Positions 5,884-7,331 of a stretch of 7,331 nucleotides of DNA are shown one piece after another. Every line of letters begins with the position of its first letter. Positions within the stretch are counted from its first letter, which is position 1. Position numbers and translations under genes: made by a program. Source of the DNA: CAVPGH01 sp046726955. Lineage in GTDB: Bacteria > Acidobacteriota > Vicinamibacteria > Fen-336. Below the pieces are notes generated by a model, which was not told the DNA's origin, did no database searches, and was given only the letters and a program-made list of their open reading frames with translations. Location of the stretch: positions 1 to 7,331 of the forward strand of contig JBKPBQ010000154.1 of the NCBI GenBank assembly GCA_046726955.1, read 5' to 3'.

Positions 5884-5917
5884 ATCCGTACGGCGTCCAG
5901 CGTGGAGAGAGGGCTCC

Positions 5918-6952
5918 TCAGAGAAAAAAGGCGCCGAATCCCCAGCAGAGGAGCGCGTTCGCCGTCGCCATCGTGAAGTCGTCGGTGCCGCGCGGCGAGA
6001 AGAACTCGAAGAGCGTGTTGGAGACCGCGATCACGAAGACGAGCGCGAGCCACGATGCGGGCAGGGCGTGCGCGGTCACCACGACGACACCGAGCACCAG
6101 CGCGCCCAGGAACCCGGCCACCGTGCCCGCCACCGACTTGCGGTTCACGTCGCCGAGCCCCCACACGCGCAGCTTCTGGCGGCCCAGGAGCGACCCCACG
6201 ATCTCCGAGAGCGCATCTCCCGCCAGGTAGGTTCCCCAGATGAGCACGAAGACGACGGAGAACGTGGCGGGCGGAAAGCGAAGCGAGAGGCGATCCCCGA
6301 TGGGCACCATCACGAACTTGAACAGGCTCCAGAGCGTCGTGATGAGCAGGCAGTTGGCGCGGGCGAGCGTGCCGTCCATCACGCGCGACTGCGGGCCGTA
6401 GAACATACGGGCGAGGAAGCCGCTCGAGTAGTAGAAGGCGAGGGCGAGCCAGCTGAAGGCGACGGCGTCGAAAAGGTTGTCCTGGAGCGCGACGGTCAGG
6501 AAGCCCGGGGTCGGGCTCTCCGCCACCCGCGCGTGGATGTAGAAGAAGCCCGCGGCGCCGATCGTCACGAAGCGCCCGCGGCGGCCGATCATGTCGGTGA
6601 TGCGGATCCGGCGCTCCGAGTAGCGCGCGAGGAGCGGCCCGAGGTCGTACGGCTGGTCCATGCGCGAGGAGAACGACGCCCGCGTCTCCTCCTTCGTGAA
6701 GCCGACGAAGCGGCGCAGGAGCAGCCACTTCACCCCGTACCAGATCGCCCCCCACAGGATCGACGTGAAGAAGAATATGGCGGCTATGCGCTGGAGGCTC
6801 TCGCGGTCCGGACGGTACTGGCGGAAGAAGAAGCCGTCCGCGGGCGCGGCCACGAGCATGTAGAGCCAGGCCAGGGTGATGAGGACCGTGTAGCCGAGGC
6901 ATCCCCGGAAGACGCGGTCGGCGACGCGGCGGCGCTCGTCCGGTCCTTCCAT
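5918..6952 (-). CDS. Dolichol/phytol kinase-like (CTP-dependent lipid kinase / cytidylyltransferase-like) integral membrane protein
   Basis: A 344-residue polytopic protein with about eight or nine hydrophobic helices (roughly residues 18-36, 56-79, 128-140, 160-185, 200-217, 230-256, 273-296, 300-318 and 328-344). The C-terminal third carries the pattern typical of the SEC59/phytol kinase/CdsA-like superfamily: GDALSEIVGSLLGR (245-258), then NRKSVAGTVAGF (270-281), then LFEFFSPRGTDDF (314-326) leading into the last helix. Characterised members use CTP to phosphorylate polyprenols or phytol, or activate phosphatidate. The substrate here cannot be read from sequence. The N-terminal half (residues 1-155), with the soluble-looking stretch 81-127, is not one I recognise. 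The ATG abuts the stop of the NRAMP-like gene. No strong Shine-Dalgarno sequence is visible, so translation is probably coupled. The gene ends in a T-rich stretch (A6 on the plus strand, 5924-5929) within the last codons. It has no evident functional link to the chemosensory genes downstream. Confidence 0.68.
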   Translation of the reverse strand: MEGPDERRRVADRVFRGCLGYTVLITLAWLYMLVAAPADGFFFRQYRPDRESLQRIAAIFFFTSILWGAIWYGVKWLLLRRFVGFTKEETRASFSSRMDQPYDLGPLLARYSERRIRITDMIGRRGRFVTIGAAGFFYIHARVAESPTPGFLTVALQDNLFDAVAFSWLALAFYYSSGFLARMFYGPQSRVMDGTLARANCLLITTLWSLFKFVMVPIGDRLSLRFPPATFSVVFVLIWGTYLAGDALSEIVGSLLGRQKLRVWGLGDVNRKSVAGTVAGFLGALVLGVVVVTAHALPASWLALVFVIAVSNTLFEFFSPRGTDDFTMATANALLCWGFGAFFL

Positions 6953-7331
6953 CTACCCGAAGATCGTCCGCGCCAGGTCGCGCAGGCCGAACCAGGCGAA
7001 GAAGGCGTAGAAGACCGAGCAGGCGAGGAGCGCGGCCTCGCGCCAGGGCGCCGGGCGGAGGGCACGAGGCAGGAAGCGGCGGTTGACGAGGAAGATCTGC
7101 ACGCCGGATATGACGAGAACGAGCCCCGCCATGTTCGCGAGGACCTTGAACAGCTCGAAAGGCGAGGCGAACCGGATGACGATCGCGCCCCAGACGGAGA
7201 AAACGGCGAGGATGCCGTAGTAGACGGCGCGGATGCCGCGCTTGCCCGCCCGCGCACGGGACGAGGACATCCAGACCGCATCCGTGGCCGTGCGCACCAG
7301 GATGTCGGTGTTGCCGAGCTGGGTCTTGAAC
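6953..7331 (-). CDS. NRAMP-like divalent metal transporter, C-terminal part (5' end outside window)
   Basis: This is the last 125 codons of a membrane protein. The reading frame is open through the right edge, so the gene starts outside the window. The visible part begins FKTQLGNTDILVRTATDAVW, which resembles the late-helix region of bacterial NRAMP (Mn2+/Fe2+, proton-coupled) transporters. Three hydrophobic segments follow: around YYGILAVFSVWGAIVI, around LFKVLANMAGLVLVISGVQIF, and around ALLACSVFYAFFAWFGL. The catalytic DPGN-type metal-binding motif of the family lies in helix 1 and would be outside the window, so transport function cannot be confirmed here. The TAG stop is directly followed, with no spacer, by the ATG of the lipid-kinase-like gene, which suggests co-transcription. 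The family call rests on remembered family resemblance. Another multi-helix transporter is possible. Confidence 0.65.
   Translation of the reverse strand, partial: FKTQLGNTDILVRTATDAVWMSSSRARAGKRGIRAVYYGILAVFSVWGAIVIRFASPFELFKVLANMAGLVLVISGVQIFLVNRRFLPRALRPAPWREAALLACSVFYAFFAWFGLRDLARTIFG

Noticed and set aside
5924..5935. T6 run after GGCGCC at the end of the kinase-like gene, resembling a terminator
   Set aside because: The run lies inside the last codons (Ala-Phe-Phe-Leu), and GGCGCC is a palindrome without a loop. I found no convincing stem immediately before the T-run.
1..7331. tRNA, rRNA, CRISPR arrays, insertion sequences and attachment sites
   Set aside because: I searched both strands by eye and found no cloverleaf-like sequence, no regularly spaced repeat array, no transposase-like frame and no terminal repeats.

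Overview
The window is very GC-rich (about 70% by eye). All coding sequence I can support lies on the minus strand, and many of the starts are GTG. Together with a mixed bacterial chemosensory gene set, this suggests a high-GC Gram-negative soil, sediment or groundwater bacterium (Acidobacteriota, Methylomirabilota/Rokubacteria-like, Eisenbacteria or a delta-proteobacterial relative). The phylum cannot be fixed from this sequence alone.

Layout, in the direction of transcription (right to left). First comes the C-terminal end of an NRAMP-like metal-ion transporter, cut by the window edge (6953-7331). Its stop codon directly abuts the start of a polytopic membrane protein of the dolichol/phytol kinase (CTP-dependent lipid kinase or cytidylyltransferase-like) family (5918-6952). 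A 160-bp non-coding gap (5758-5917) follows, containing three separate perfect inverted repeats. It probably holds the promoter or leader of the next operon.

From 5757 to 136 there is a tightly packed eight-gene chemosensory operon: a single-domain response regulator with an atypical loop; a canonical CheY-like response regulator; a coiled-coil + GAF protein; cheD; a stand-alone HPt protein; a CheA lacking P1 and P2; cheR; and cheB. Junctions are 4-bp ATGA or GTGA overlaps, gaps of 0-9 nt, or one 31-bp overlap, so the genes are very likely co-transcribed and translationally coupled.

Inferred working: the truncated CheA (dimerisation, ATPase and CheW-like domains) would phosphorylate the HPt protein in trans. 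The phosphoryl group would then pass to three possible receivers: the two stand-alone regulators and the CheB receiver domain. CheR, CheB and CheD would methylate, demethylate/deamidate and deamidate receptors encoded elsewhere. No chemoreceptor, CheW, CheC or flagellar/pilus gene is present in the window, so input and output are unknown. The GAF protein is the only obvious sensor candidate. The most unusual points are the CheA split into HPt and kinase polypeptides, the change of the conserved N-box Asp to Ala in CheA, the GAF protein inside the operon, the modified receiver loop of the first regulator and the structured upstream gap. The last 135 bases downstream of cheB contain no gene I can support.
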